In this document: positions 21,500-30,847 of the stretch, one piece after another
Layout: the number at the start of each line of letters is the position of its first letter
Position numbering within the stretch: the first letter of the stretch is position 1
From: Syngnathus acus
Taxonomy: Eukaryota > Chordata > Actinopteri > Syngnathiformes > Syngnathidae
NCBI RefSeq assembly: GCF_901709675.1
Contig: NC_051095.1
Location: forward strand, 25,773,956 to 25,837,955
DNA length: 64,000 nt
Direction of reading: 5' to 3'
Notes under the pieces: model-generated
What the model saw: only the letters and a program-made list of their open reading frames with translations
Database searches by the model: none
What the model was told of the DNA's origin: nothing
Position numbers and translations under genes: made by a program

Positions 21500-23380
21500 G
21501 CTTCTTGTGTGTACAAAATTTGAAGCGTCTTTTGCACTACAGCTATGCGGTTCCGTCCGCAAGCTTGTTACCTCTTGGCACCTTATCAGTCTCATGTGTG
21601 CCCTGCACACGTGCATATAGCTATTTTTCGTGGCAATTGGACTGCTTCCACAACTAGCTTAGTTGTAGTTCCTTGTAGTTTCCTTTCAATCATTCTCTCA
21701 TTGTTTATCACAAGAATCTTAGCAATTTGAATGAAAATCAAAATGTATGTTTTATTTTACTCAATTGTATGATTTAGAGCATCCATATGTAGTAAAGTGT
21801 TGTATTACTACATATGATTTCATCTTCATTTAATTTGACACACCTTTCAAAATGCTTCTCAGTGTCCCAGTGCTCACATGCTTTGCGTGTGTAACTGGTT
21901 GTCTCAACCCGTGTTCCACATCCTAATCTTTTCTCCCTCAAGGTGTCAAACCAATTAAGATAAAAAGATAAAAACCAACAAAATAACCGCCAGTAAATTA
22001 ATATAATAGTCAATTGTTGTTGTTTCTTAACTTTAACTAACTCAATCACTCTCTTATTCTCAAATGTAAAAACTTGTGTAGTCTTGACACAACCAATCGA
22101 CTATTTCTTCTAAATTTAGCTTTGAAATGTTGTTATTTAATAATTTTGCTTCATCCAATTCCAGAAAGCAAGTTCTTTCCATCTCTCAAATTTTGTTTCA
22201 TCAGGGCTAGGCATTAATGCAGTGTGGACCAGTTTCTGCCCACAAAAAATTGCTTGCCTTTCTTTTCTTCTTATTTTCACAAAATTGCTTTTGTTTTGCG
22301 GTGCAAATCAGATAGACTACAGTCTAGCAAATTCTTTTGTGCACCTACATTAGCCAATTTTAACACATAACACTGACAGCACACAGACAACACAAAAACA
22401 ACAGAGACACAGCTCACAAACAATACCAACAAACAACGCTGCGCAAACGTCATCCTCTGTTTTGACGTTTTGGTTATACTCCTTTTCTCATCAGTGCCTA
22501 TTATCCTTCATGCAAATATTGTCACATCTTTCTTAAGCATCACCCTGCTTCAAATATTCAAACATTCTCTGAGAAACTCGCACTTTCCCTGCTTCACCCG
22601 CAGCCATAGCACCCCTCGTGCGAGGGGGGGCGCAGCATCAATGTTGATTGGTCACAGGCTGGCCATTTCCTGCAACAACCATGATGCCGGCCCACCGCCC
22701 ACACGAGCATAGCAAAGGCCCACGCGCACAGCCCCGCCCCGCGACAACGCGCGAGCGCAGGCACGCTTATCAGTCTCACCCTCTCAAAGGGCAGGCCAGC
22801 TTTGCTGTTGCGCCCTTTGTCATGTTCACATTCGACATCTTTCAATGTCTTCTACACAACATTTGTTGTCTCATTTGTCCACACCCTCAGCTACGGCCCT
22901 CAAGCGAGGCCGCGCTGATGTCGTTTCATCATCTTCCTGCCTATGCAACAACAAGCTCTCTTTGGATTTTTCTTCACTTCTCTTATTCTTCAATTTTTCT
23001 TTCATAGAACACACATCTCACTCACACACACACTCATATACACACCCACTCATGAGGATCCTCTGCGCGCACACGCACACACACCAACACAAATGGATGA
23101 CGCACAACATACGTATAAGACCACATAGATCCCACTAAGAACACTTTTTTGCTCGTCTTACTTGTCAGATTTATTCTTTATTTTACTTCTAGAAGCTATT
23201 TGTAATTCTTTTCCATTTATCTAGCCAATTTTAACTTCAGTGTTTCTTTATCTTACTTTATCCCTTTAACACAAATATCTCCTGTATATTTAAGCTAATT
23301 TCTCTTTAATTTTGGCAGCCAGGTTCCCACTCCATTACATGGAAACCTGATTTGATTTGGTTTTGGCCTAATCATAACTG
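21500..23380. other. ERV interior without recognisable genes
   Basis: Between the shortened gag and the integrase debris I find no retroviral motif. A CpG-rich block lies at about 22590-22800 and a short CA-rich tract at about 23020-23090. This could be captured sequence or unrecognisably decayed pol. Confidence 0.45.
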
Positions 23381-23386
23381 TCTTTG

Positions 23387-23861
23387 TTAATTTGTGCAGT
23401 CACGTGCCATGTGACCGTTTTCTCCGCAATTCCAGCATTCTATTGGAGGTTGCACAACTCCTCTCCCTCGGCCTCTAAAGCCTCCTCTGTTAGACATTGC
23501 TCGCCCTCTCTGGCCTTTCTGTCCTCTGCCTGCATTTTGGTAAAAAGTGTCACTATCCTGGTCTACCAGAAAAGTGTCTTTTGTAGCTTTCATTCGTTTT
23601 CGTTTTTGTTTGTCTATTACTACTTTTTCCGCATGGAGGGCATGATTTATGTCTATGATCTTTAGTTTTGAATTTGTAGCATGTGTTTTCTCTTCCCGCT
23701 CTTGTACTTCTTCTAGTTCTCCCTCAAATTTATATTTTTTAACCCATTTATCGAAATCTTTTTTTAAGTCGGTCGGGATCCTGCCTTTCAATTATTTTCC
23801 AATCTTTGCATTTTAGTTCATGTCGGGGTAGGGACTTTCGCTTACTATCTAAATTTCCCAT
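23387..23861 (-). pseudogene. gag: ERV gag remnant with CCHC zinc knuckle
   Basis: The minus strand opens with an ATG at 23861 whose second codon is Gly, the usual myristoylation context for a retroviral matrix protein. A frame change in an A-run near 23775 leads into the frame spanning 23791-23387. That frame contains a charged helix, an Arg/Gly-rich segment (GGFRGRGRG) and one zinc knuckle, CWNCGENGHMARDC, near 23430-23390. The whole is only about 155 codons, so the capsid region has been lost. It ends in a stop straight after the knuckle. Confidence 0.85.
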
Positions 23862-24512
23862 GGTTTATTTTTCTAAATTTTGGAGTTGGTAGTTTGAATG
23901 GCACCTACAGTGTCCTAAAACCAACTTTATTCACAGGACAGTGGTTAAAAGTTCGATGTGTGGTAAGTCTCCTTTCACCTCCCCGAAGGGAGCGGAGAGT
24001 TTTTGCCTCTGCACCCACACAAAGCCACTGTTTACAATCCTGTGTGTTTATATAGAGGAGCGCTCAATTGAGATCACTCTCAGTCAAACCGTACACAAGC
24101 ATACCACGCGCGATTTTTAATAACAGAGGAGTCCGCACTCCCGCTGCGGAATTTAACTAACAAAGTTAGGGGGCTCCACACCGCCCCTGCGGAATTTAAC
24201 TGTTTCTGATTGCACTTGATAGGGTCTAGAATTCTCAAGGTCTTTAAGTGACTTCTTGTCACTGCTCGTTGTAAGTGACCTCGTCACTGCTCATTCATTA
24301 GGTGACCTCTTGTCACCGCTCATCCATTTCTTTTTAGTAGAATTAATATTCCTACTCACGGTCTGCTGATTCTCCTCCTCGGAAGATCTCGTCAACCCTC
24401 CCGGTGTCCAGCCGGACTGATCGAGACAGTCCCGTCAAAGGGCTTTTGTTTACCTCGGCCGAGGATTTTCGCCTGCGTCGAAGAGTCCGCTGGAACCGCC
24501 AGGTGTGTCGAG

Positions 24513-24530
24513 ATCCCGGACGAGCCCCCA
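24513..24530 (-). promoter_or_regulatory. ERV primer binding site (tRNA-Pro)
   Basis: Five bases inside the 5' LTR border, the minus strand reads TGGGGGCTCGTCCGGGAT. This is the well-known 18-nt proline-tRNA primer binding site used by murine-leukaemia-type retroviruses. It confirms a minus-strand provirus and a gamma-type lineage. Confidence 0.93.
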
Positions 24531-24535
24531 ATTTC

Positions 24536-25298
24536 TGTTAGGTTTTTTCGCTGACCGAACAAATTTCAAGAGAAGAGCAACAGCAAACAAACCACAAGTG
24601 AGACAGAATATTAAGTCTTTTCTCGCGAGGAGTGCAGTACAGATAGCTTCACAACAATCTCACTACACTACACTAAATATCTGTATGCACTCCCGCTCTT
24701 TTTATTGGGATTTGCCCTACCCACAAATCGTGAGACAAAAGCCCCTAAAAGAGGAGGGGGAACGCATGTGGGCTTTGCCTCGTAAGGAAGAAATCACTAG
24801 GTGTTTACATACTGATAAGAACATGTGGGAAGAGGAATTTGAGTGGCCTGGATAGAGAAGAAAACCTTTGACCTCTAGTCAAAACATAGCAAGGGATGCT
24901 TTACGACATTGTGTAGAATGGGACAAGCTAGGTTATTTATTACTGGATACATACATTCCGACATAATCTTACGATCAAGATAGTTTGGAAAACCCTGACA
25001 ATGATGGTCACTTGTAGGTTCATCTGAGGTGCAAGACAGCAATGAGGCATGTTGTTTAACAAAGTGGTCTTTGTTAAAAAGGAACTGTCTCGGTAGATGT
25101 CTTCTTTTTGCTGAGTTGTCAGCTGGTCCTGTCTGACCCAGCTGTAACCTCTCTCCTGACCCAGCCGTAACTTTTCTCTTCTGTGGTACATCATAAAAAC
25201 AGCAAGGCCAAACAGCAAGCATATATTGCAGTAATATTGCGGTAAAGCATTGATTAGAGAACGCATGATAACATATATATATATACATTTTTCTAACA
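24536..25298 (-). repeat. ERV 5' LTR
   Basis: 763 bp, same length as the 3' LTR and with the same TG...CA ends. It is adjacent to the tRNA-Pro primer binding site, so it is the promoter-bearing 5' LTR. Confidence 0.93.
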
Positions 25299-25303
25299 AC
25301 ATT

Positions 25304-25704
25304 GATGACACCAGTGACATGCCGTGAGGGTCATGGTTGGTGAGACACTGACTCCTTATGAATCCGTCCGTCCATCCATCCATCCAGAGTTCTTTGCCGC
25401 CAATCAGATGACATTTATGATAGATCGTGACTCAGTCCCGCTCCACCCTAGACTGCCGGCACTTTAGATCCCACCCCCAAGATGATTCTGAAAAACAATT
25501 CCATTTATCTGAAAAATTCAAATGAAAATCAAACATCCGGGGCCGAGCGAGGAATTCTCTGTGTGAAACAGGCCTAATGGAAAAGCACCTTAAATAGTAA
25601 GAATGTCTCTGAAGAAAAGCCTTAATAATGAGGGCAGTGATTCTTTTTACTCATTCATTACACTAATGATAACCTCTCAAAAGGAAGTCTAAATACTCAT
25701 ACAA
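25304..25704. other. No gene seen
   Basis: Flank of the ERV. It contains (CCAT)n at about 25370-25385 and a second copy of the phrase 'gccaatcagatgacattt' found left of the ERV. No coding signal was found. Confidence 0.4.
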
Positions 25705-25718
25705 CCCTAATTTGTTTT

Positions 25719-26077
25719 CCATCCATCCATTTTCTGAACCGCTTAGTCACCACGGGGGTCACGGGTGTGCTGGAGCCTATCCCAGCCGTCAACGGGTAGT
25801 AGCCGGGGGACACCCTGAACCGGTTGCCAGCCAATCGCAGGGCACACAGAGACAAACAACCATTTGCACTCACACTCACACCTAGGGACAATTTGGAGTG
25901 CTCAATCGACCTACCAAGCATGTTTTTGGGATGTGGGAGGAAACCGGAGTGCCCGGAGAAAACCCACGCGGGCCCGGGGAGAACATGCAAACTCCACACA
26001 GGGGCCGGAGGTGGAATCAAACCCGCACCCTCCTAACTGTGAGGCGGACGTGCTACCCAGTGCGCCACCGAGCCCCC
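25719..26077 (-). mobile_element. tRNA-derived SINE with Rex3-like tail, copy 1
   Basis: On the minus strand the head carries an A box (TGGCGCACTGGGTAGCACG) and a B box (GGGTTTGATTCC) of a tRNA-type Pol III promoter. The body continues through conserved 'gcatgttctcc' and 'ccaaattgtccctagg'-type words. The tail reads 'aagcggttcagaaaatggatggatgg', ending like Rex3. Target duplications of about 14 bp (ccctaatttgtttt) flank it at 25705-25718 and 26078-26091, proving retroposition. Confidence 0.88.
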
Positions 26078-26189
26078 CCCTAATTTGTTTTATCGGTCAT
26101 AATTTTAAGCACACCCCACCGTAAGACTTCATTTGTTCAGGCGAACAAAGACACAGTGGTCACAAAGCATTTCTCCAATAACTAGATTT

Positions 26190-26562
26190 TGGCTGCAGCA
26201 AGACTCAAATGGAACACCAACAGCTTCATACTCCAGGCTGTTAGGATCCTGAACTCTCTCCCCCCTTCTGCGTAGCGTCTTGTACTTTTGCGCTATATTC
26301 TGACTGTCTGCTGTATGCACACTTGCTCCATTTTTGCTCCTCTTATTTATTATGTTATTTGTTTATTTATTATTTATTCATCACTCTTATTTATTCATTG
26401 TTTGTGCCTTCTTGTTTTTACTTTTTGTGTTGTTTACTTGTATGTATATTGTGTACTATGTCTTGTCACCGTGGGATAGTGGGAACGTAATTTCGATCTC
26501 TTTGTGTGTCTTGAGATGTGAAGAAATTGACAATAAAGCAGACTTTGACTTTGATAATCTCT
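26190..26562 (+). mobile_element. L2/CR1-type LINE 3' end, 5'-truncated
   Basis: The plus strand starts within the last codons of the LINE ORF (AVRILNSLPPSA, then a stop; the same motif ends the copy at 46969). A T-rich 3' UTR follows, and then 'gacaataaagcagactttgactttga', which holds an AATAAA-like signal and the hexamer-repeat tail. It is a typical dead-on-arrival insertion. Confidence 0.85.
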
Positions 26563-27170
26563 GTTTTTGCTCAAATTTTAGGTGTTACTGTGAAACAAAT
26601 AATATACGTATGTATAATGTATATAACATTCAAGGTGGGCACAAATTTTACCAGTCCATTCTTTGTCAGTCCATGTATAAAAAAAGGTCAGTCCAAAAGG
26701 TGAAAAATCCAATTTGATTCAAATGCATATATGTTGTCATGTTTGGAACAATGAACTTAGTTTAAAAATGTTCACTTATGAATTATGAACTATGAACTGA
26801 GCATGTTCATTTTAAAATTTGTGAGCTGAACTTTCGACTGTTTCGTGTAGACAATGGATTTTCCCAAAGTGTGTCTGACAGATGGAACAACGACCTTTAA
26901 TGAAACTTGTTAGGAGGAGTTTTGAGATAGTCTTGATGTTTGCGAAGATATTGGTGACAAAGGGCCATAATTAGCCAGAAGAGCAGGTCTTTGTCCAGTG
27001 TTAGAGGTCATTTGAATGCAGTTATGCAAATAGCAGCAGATGGCATCTCATTTGTTTAATCTCTGTTACTGTTCTGAAAAATATAATAAATGAAGCATGC
27101 ATGTTAACTAGTGGTTTGAATTTTCTAGTCCAGCCTCTTATTTTTCTTCATGATATTTTTTGCAAACAGT
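26563..27170. other. No gene seen
   Basis: AT-rich sequence with words such as 'atgaactatgaactgagc' near 26780-26830 that resemble decayed MITE ends. No ORF of interest was found. Confidence 0.4.
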
Positions 27171-27175
27171 GAGAT

Positions 27176-27524
27176 TGTCATGTCTCGTCCCCAGTTCTGT
27201 GTCTGTGTGCTCGCCCCTCCCTTCCTGTGTGCCCTTGATTAGTGTAATCACACGCACCTGCCTCTCGTTACCTGTGTTGTATTTAAGTTCTGTTTGTGTG
27301 CCACTCGATGTCGGAGCATTGCCTGAGATGTGGACAATGCATGTCTCACTGCCACGCGGGTTGTTTGGTTCCTGTCTTTTGTTTCACGTTTTGGCGATTA
27401 GTCCTATTGGTTTCGTTGTTTAGTCACGTCAGTTTGCCGGGTCTGCCTTTTGAGTTCCTGAAATAAACCCTGGTCCAAGCTGCATTTGGTCGTCCTCGCT
27501 CCATTCCTCCACCCCGTCATGACA
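27176..27524 (+). mobile_element. Solo LTR of a Ty3/gypsy-like element
   Basis: It begins TGTCATG and ends CATGACA, and is flanked by the 5-bp target duplication gagat at 27171-27175 and 27525-27529. A TATA-like 'tatttaag' near 27280 and an AATAAA signal near 27463 orient it on the plus strand. It shares 'cgcccctcccttcctgtgt' and 'aataaaccctggtccaagctgca' phrases with the LTRs at 43660 and 45245, so all belong to one family. Confidence 0.9.
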
Positions 27525-27529
27525 GAGAT

Positions 27530-28290
27530 AACTTCACTCCTGCCCACTGAATGTTGTTGCAGATGTCACTAACAGCAATTTCAAGGTCTACAGCTTTAAT
27601 ACAGCTTTTTGTCAATTGTTGCTGGGAGGACGACCCATACAATGTCATTCACAAGTACACTTGTGGTTTATTTCTTTTTCAGCACTTTCTAAATGTTATA
27701 CTGTTTGTGCAAAGACTGGTTGATTTTTCATCTTCTGTCAGCTTCGTGAATCCTTGCTTTTAATTCATAAACTGCTTTTCATGTTGGTTACAATTCTAAT
27801 CTAAATTAGACAGTCATGCCTATTCATTGTTCCAAAAGTCAACGTGATAGTATAGACCCGACCGGGCAACAAAACAAAATGAGACAGAGTAATAACATAA
27901 TTAAATACAATGTGCATGTAAAATAATTTTGTGCATCATGATTTAATGCTTCATTTCAATTTATTCTTCTGCTTCTTCGCAAAACTACAGTCATATATAG
28001 ACAAACGAAAAAGAGTCGTTCTTTTTCATTTGTCTAGGTTGACATCAGCAAATCAATAGGCTGCAATGGTAGTAGTCTTTTGTTAGCGAAGGACAACCAA
28101 TATATGTGTCAGAGTACTGTTACATTGTCTATCCTACATGTGTTGCTTCACCTTTTGGGTTTAACTATGTCCAGTGTTGATTTTAACATTCTTTTACTAG
28201 CAAAATGTTCCGGGCCTGCCACCAAGTTATGTAGTAGTTCGAGTTCTGTACTAAAACTTTTTTTGTGAGCACTAAACACACAGGTGCGCA
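27530..28290. other. No gene seen
   Basis: Unique-looking AT-rich sequence. Several short ORFs have no recognisable motif. Confidence 0.4.
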
Positions 28291-28296
28291 CGCATA

Positions 28297-28304
28297 CACG
28301 CACG

Positions 28305-28358
<54 letters not shown>
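28297..28358. repeat. (CA)n microsatellite
   Basis: An almost uninterrupted CA dinucleotide run follows a CACG/CATG-rich lead-in. Confidence 0.95.
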
Positions 28359-28361
28359 AGG

Positions 28362-28930
28362 GACGTGCGGTCAGAGGAGGCAAGGGAGGCCATGCCTCCA
28401 CTGCCATCATGAAAAGGGGAAAAACAAATTTGTTTTTATTATAAAGTCATTTTCCTTTTAATTTCAGTAGTTTTGTATCAGTTTGAACCAAAATCGCTGA
28501 ATTTTTATAGTTTTTTTTAAAACCGAAGACGATACGCTCGGAGGAGCCAACTTCCTGCCTTGCCTCGTCTAAGGATTGCGTAATCACACGGCTGCCCATG
28601 TTAACAGGCTATGCAGATAGACTGAACTGCTCTCTGTCTTTATGTCGCTGTTTAAGTGTTCAAACACGGTGGCTATACTAACTAATTTCCGTAGTTAAGC
28701 TGATGTATATAATATCTAGTGTTTTTTTGTCATCTGTCTGTAACGTCGTGTTTCTGTAGATGAACAAAACGGCTTTGAAAAGAGACCTTACGGAGGCAAC
28801 GAAAAAAAGGTTCTCCAGCCTTATGGCAGGGGGTGCTAGTGATACAGGTGTTGTGATAGATTTGGTTCCCTCGTGAGATTTTGTTCCCCCTGCCGCGAGA
28901 GCGCGCACGCCTTATTTGGAAAGCGAAAAA
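28362..28930. other. Decayed repeat of unknown type
   Basis: It begins with 'cagggacgtgcggtcagagg' next to the microsatellite, a word found at the ends of fish DNA transposons. It continues with a short plus-strand reading stretch near 28760-28880. No partner end or target duplication was found. The Ginger-like transposon starts directly to the right. Confidence 0.4.
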
Positions 28931-28991
28931 CCGATGTCGTACGGCGTCGCACGGCGTCAGCACTATGTTGTTTTCAATAAGAACATGAAGA

Positions 28992-29114
28992 CTCTGATGA
29001 AGGCGGAAGAACCCGCCGAAACATGTCAGGTAAATACACCTAAAATAATTTGTTTGATATAGAAGAACCAGTGAAGTAATTGAAAAGGAAAAACAAGATG
29101 AACTTAGTACAACT
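28992..29114 (+). mobile_element. Small Penelope-like/hammerhead-bearing retroelement, copy 2
   Basis: A 123-bp insertion with a 7-bp target duplication, atgaaga, at 28985-28991 and 29115-29121. The uninterrupted site is preserved in the right inverted repeat near 39465-39475, a direct empty-site control. The element starts two bases before CTGATGA (28994-29000). Stem II follows as GGCGG/CCGCC with a six-base loop, then GAAAC and ATGTC. This meets the hammerhead core requirements, with predicted cleavage after 29027. It has no ORF. Confidence 0.8.
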
Positions 29115-29859
29115 ATGAAGAACTCACGTTTGCGTCAGTCAATTTAAATTTTTATGAAGGATTATTCTCATTTGATGTCTTTAAGTTCATCCGCGTTCTG
29201 CCATTGAAGCGGGGTGCATTCAAAGACCAGTCGTACAGACGGAACACTCATTCACTTCACCAAAAAGCAACAATATAATTACGTGAGCTCTTTGCATAAA
29301 CCTCGATGCAAAGAAACTCCTCTTTTTGGGTACCGTTACATGCTACAAGGAGTATATATTACAAAGGAGACTTTCTACTTAATTGTGATCATCATTCATC
29401 CATCCATTTTATTACTCAGGTATTTTCAAAGCAAATTAATATTGTTGCATTTATTAATTTGCTTTAAAATGACAGCGCCATATAATTAAAAGCTGACACT
29501 ATAGCAATGTCAAACGTGTTCATTTAAGAAAAAGCCACACACGTTTTATGATCAAATCTTTCATAACGAGAATGATTTGAGTGAATTGATTTGAATGAAT
29601 AATTGAGAAGAAATTTCAGTTCCGAAGGCTCCTTTTGTCCCAAGGAAAGTGACAGGTGGTGGGGAGGGGGGATGAAAATTGTAACAGGAACTCTATAAAA
29701 ATTGTCAAGCCGTGAAAATTTGGGCCCCCCTCCAATTTTGAGAACGGTGAGTCCTGGACATCGACTGGCTTTTTTTCTATCTTCCCGGGGGTCTGTTCAG
29801 GTTGTGTGGCAAATTTGAACAGAATCCCTCATTCCTAGGCCAAATTACAGGGGGGAACA

Positions 29860-30600
29860 CATCCTGACGGCGGCCCCTTGAGGATATGTCCCCCCCCCCT
29901 TATTTTGAGAACGGTGAGTGCTGGACTCCAGCTGTTTTTTTTCTGTCTTCCATGGGGTCTGTTCAGGTAGTGTGGCAAATTTGAACAGGTTCCCTCATTC
30001 CTAGCCCGAGTTACAGGGGGGGAACACATCCTCACGGCTGCCCCGTGAGGATATGTTCCCCCTCCTTATTTTGAGAACGGTGAGTGCTGGACTCCAGCTG
30101 TTTTTTTTTCTGAAGATTTGTGCAGTGATACCGTTATTACTGCACTTTATCAATTTCTTTGGCCTTATTTTGGTCAAACAACTTTGTTTCTTAATCATAT
30201 AACATATAACACGGCTGCCCCGTGAGGATATGTTCCCCCCCTTATTTTGAGAATGGTGAGTGCTGGACTCCAGCTGTTTTTTTTCTGTCTTCCTGGGGGT
30301 CTGTTCAGGTAGTGTGGCAAATTTGAACAGGTTCCCTTATTCCTAGGCCAAATTACAGGGGGGGAACACATCCTCACGGCTGCCCCGTGAGGATATGTTC
30401 CCCCCCCTTATTTTCAGAACGGTGAGTGCTGGACTGCAGCTGTTTTTTTTCTGTCTTCCTGGGGGTCTGTTCAGGTAGTGTGGCAAATTTGAACAGGTTC
30501 CCTCATTCCTAGCCCAAGTTACAGGGGGGGAACACATCCTCACGGCTGCCCCGTGAGGATATGTTCCCCCTCCTTATTTTGAGAACGGTGAGTGCTGGAC
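29860..30600 (+). repeat. Subterminal tandem array, left side
   Basis: About five units of roughly 160-170 bp. Each contains a palindrome of the type GGGGGAACAYATCCTCACGG / CCGTGAGGATRTGTTCCCCC (partly decayed in the first unit) and the words 'gtgagtgctggactccagctg' and 'ggcaaatttgaacag'. It mirrors the array on the right side. Palindromic subterminal repeats are a common layout of transposase binding sites; that role is inferred. Confidence 0.88.
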
Positions 30601-30847
30601 TCCAGCTGTTTTTTTTTCTGAAGATTTGTGCAGTGATACCGTTATTACTGCACTTTATCAATTTCTTTGGCCTTATTTTGGTCAAACAACTTTGTTTCTT
30701 AATCATATAACATACATCAAAAATTATAACTTTAAACTTTATTAAGAAAAATAAATAATTTTTTTTTTAAATAATAAAATAAAATAAAAAAATTTTAATA
30801 AAAAAAAAAGCAAAATGGTCTTCAAGCAAGCTTCAAATATTTAGCAT

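Larger units (their letters stand above)
18378..25298 (-). mobile_element. Endogenous retrovirus, gammaretrovirus-like, minus strand
   Basis: The two 763-bp LTRs have TGTTAG/CTAACA ends, and a 5-bp target duplication acatt lies at 18373-18377 and 25299-25303. A primer binding site matching tRNA-Pro adjoins the right-hand LTR, and a polypurine tract adjoins the left-hand LTR, so transcription runs right to left. The interior of about 5.4 kb has a shortened gag with a zinc knuckle, integrase debris and env debris with a CX6CC-type motif. I could not find protease, reverse transcriptase or RNase H. The LTRs differ at one position by eye, so the insertion is young although its genes are broken. 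Confidence 0.93.
28935..30720 (+). repeat. Left terminal inverted repeat of the Ginger-like element
   Basis: This pairs in inverted orientation with 37683-39504. From 29122 to about 29800 it is almost a mirror of 38800-39470. The inner part holds the 166-bp subterminal array. It differs from the right arm by a 123-bp insertion (28992-29114), an extra 15 bp near 28948, and a duplicated about 100-bp inner segment ('gaagatttgtgcagtgatac', at about 30112 and 30618). Confidence 0.88.
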
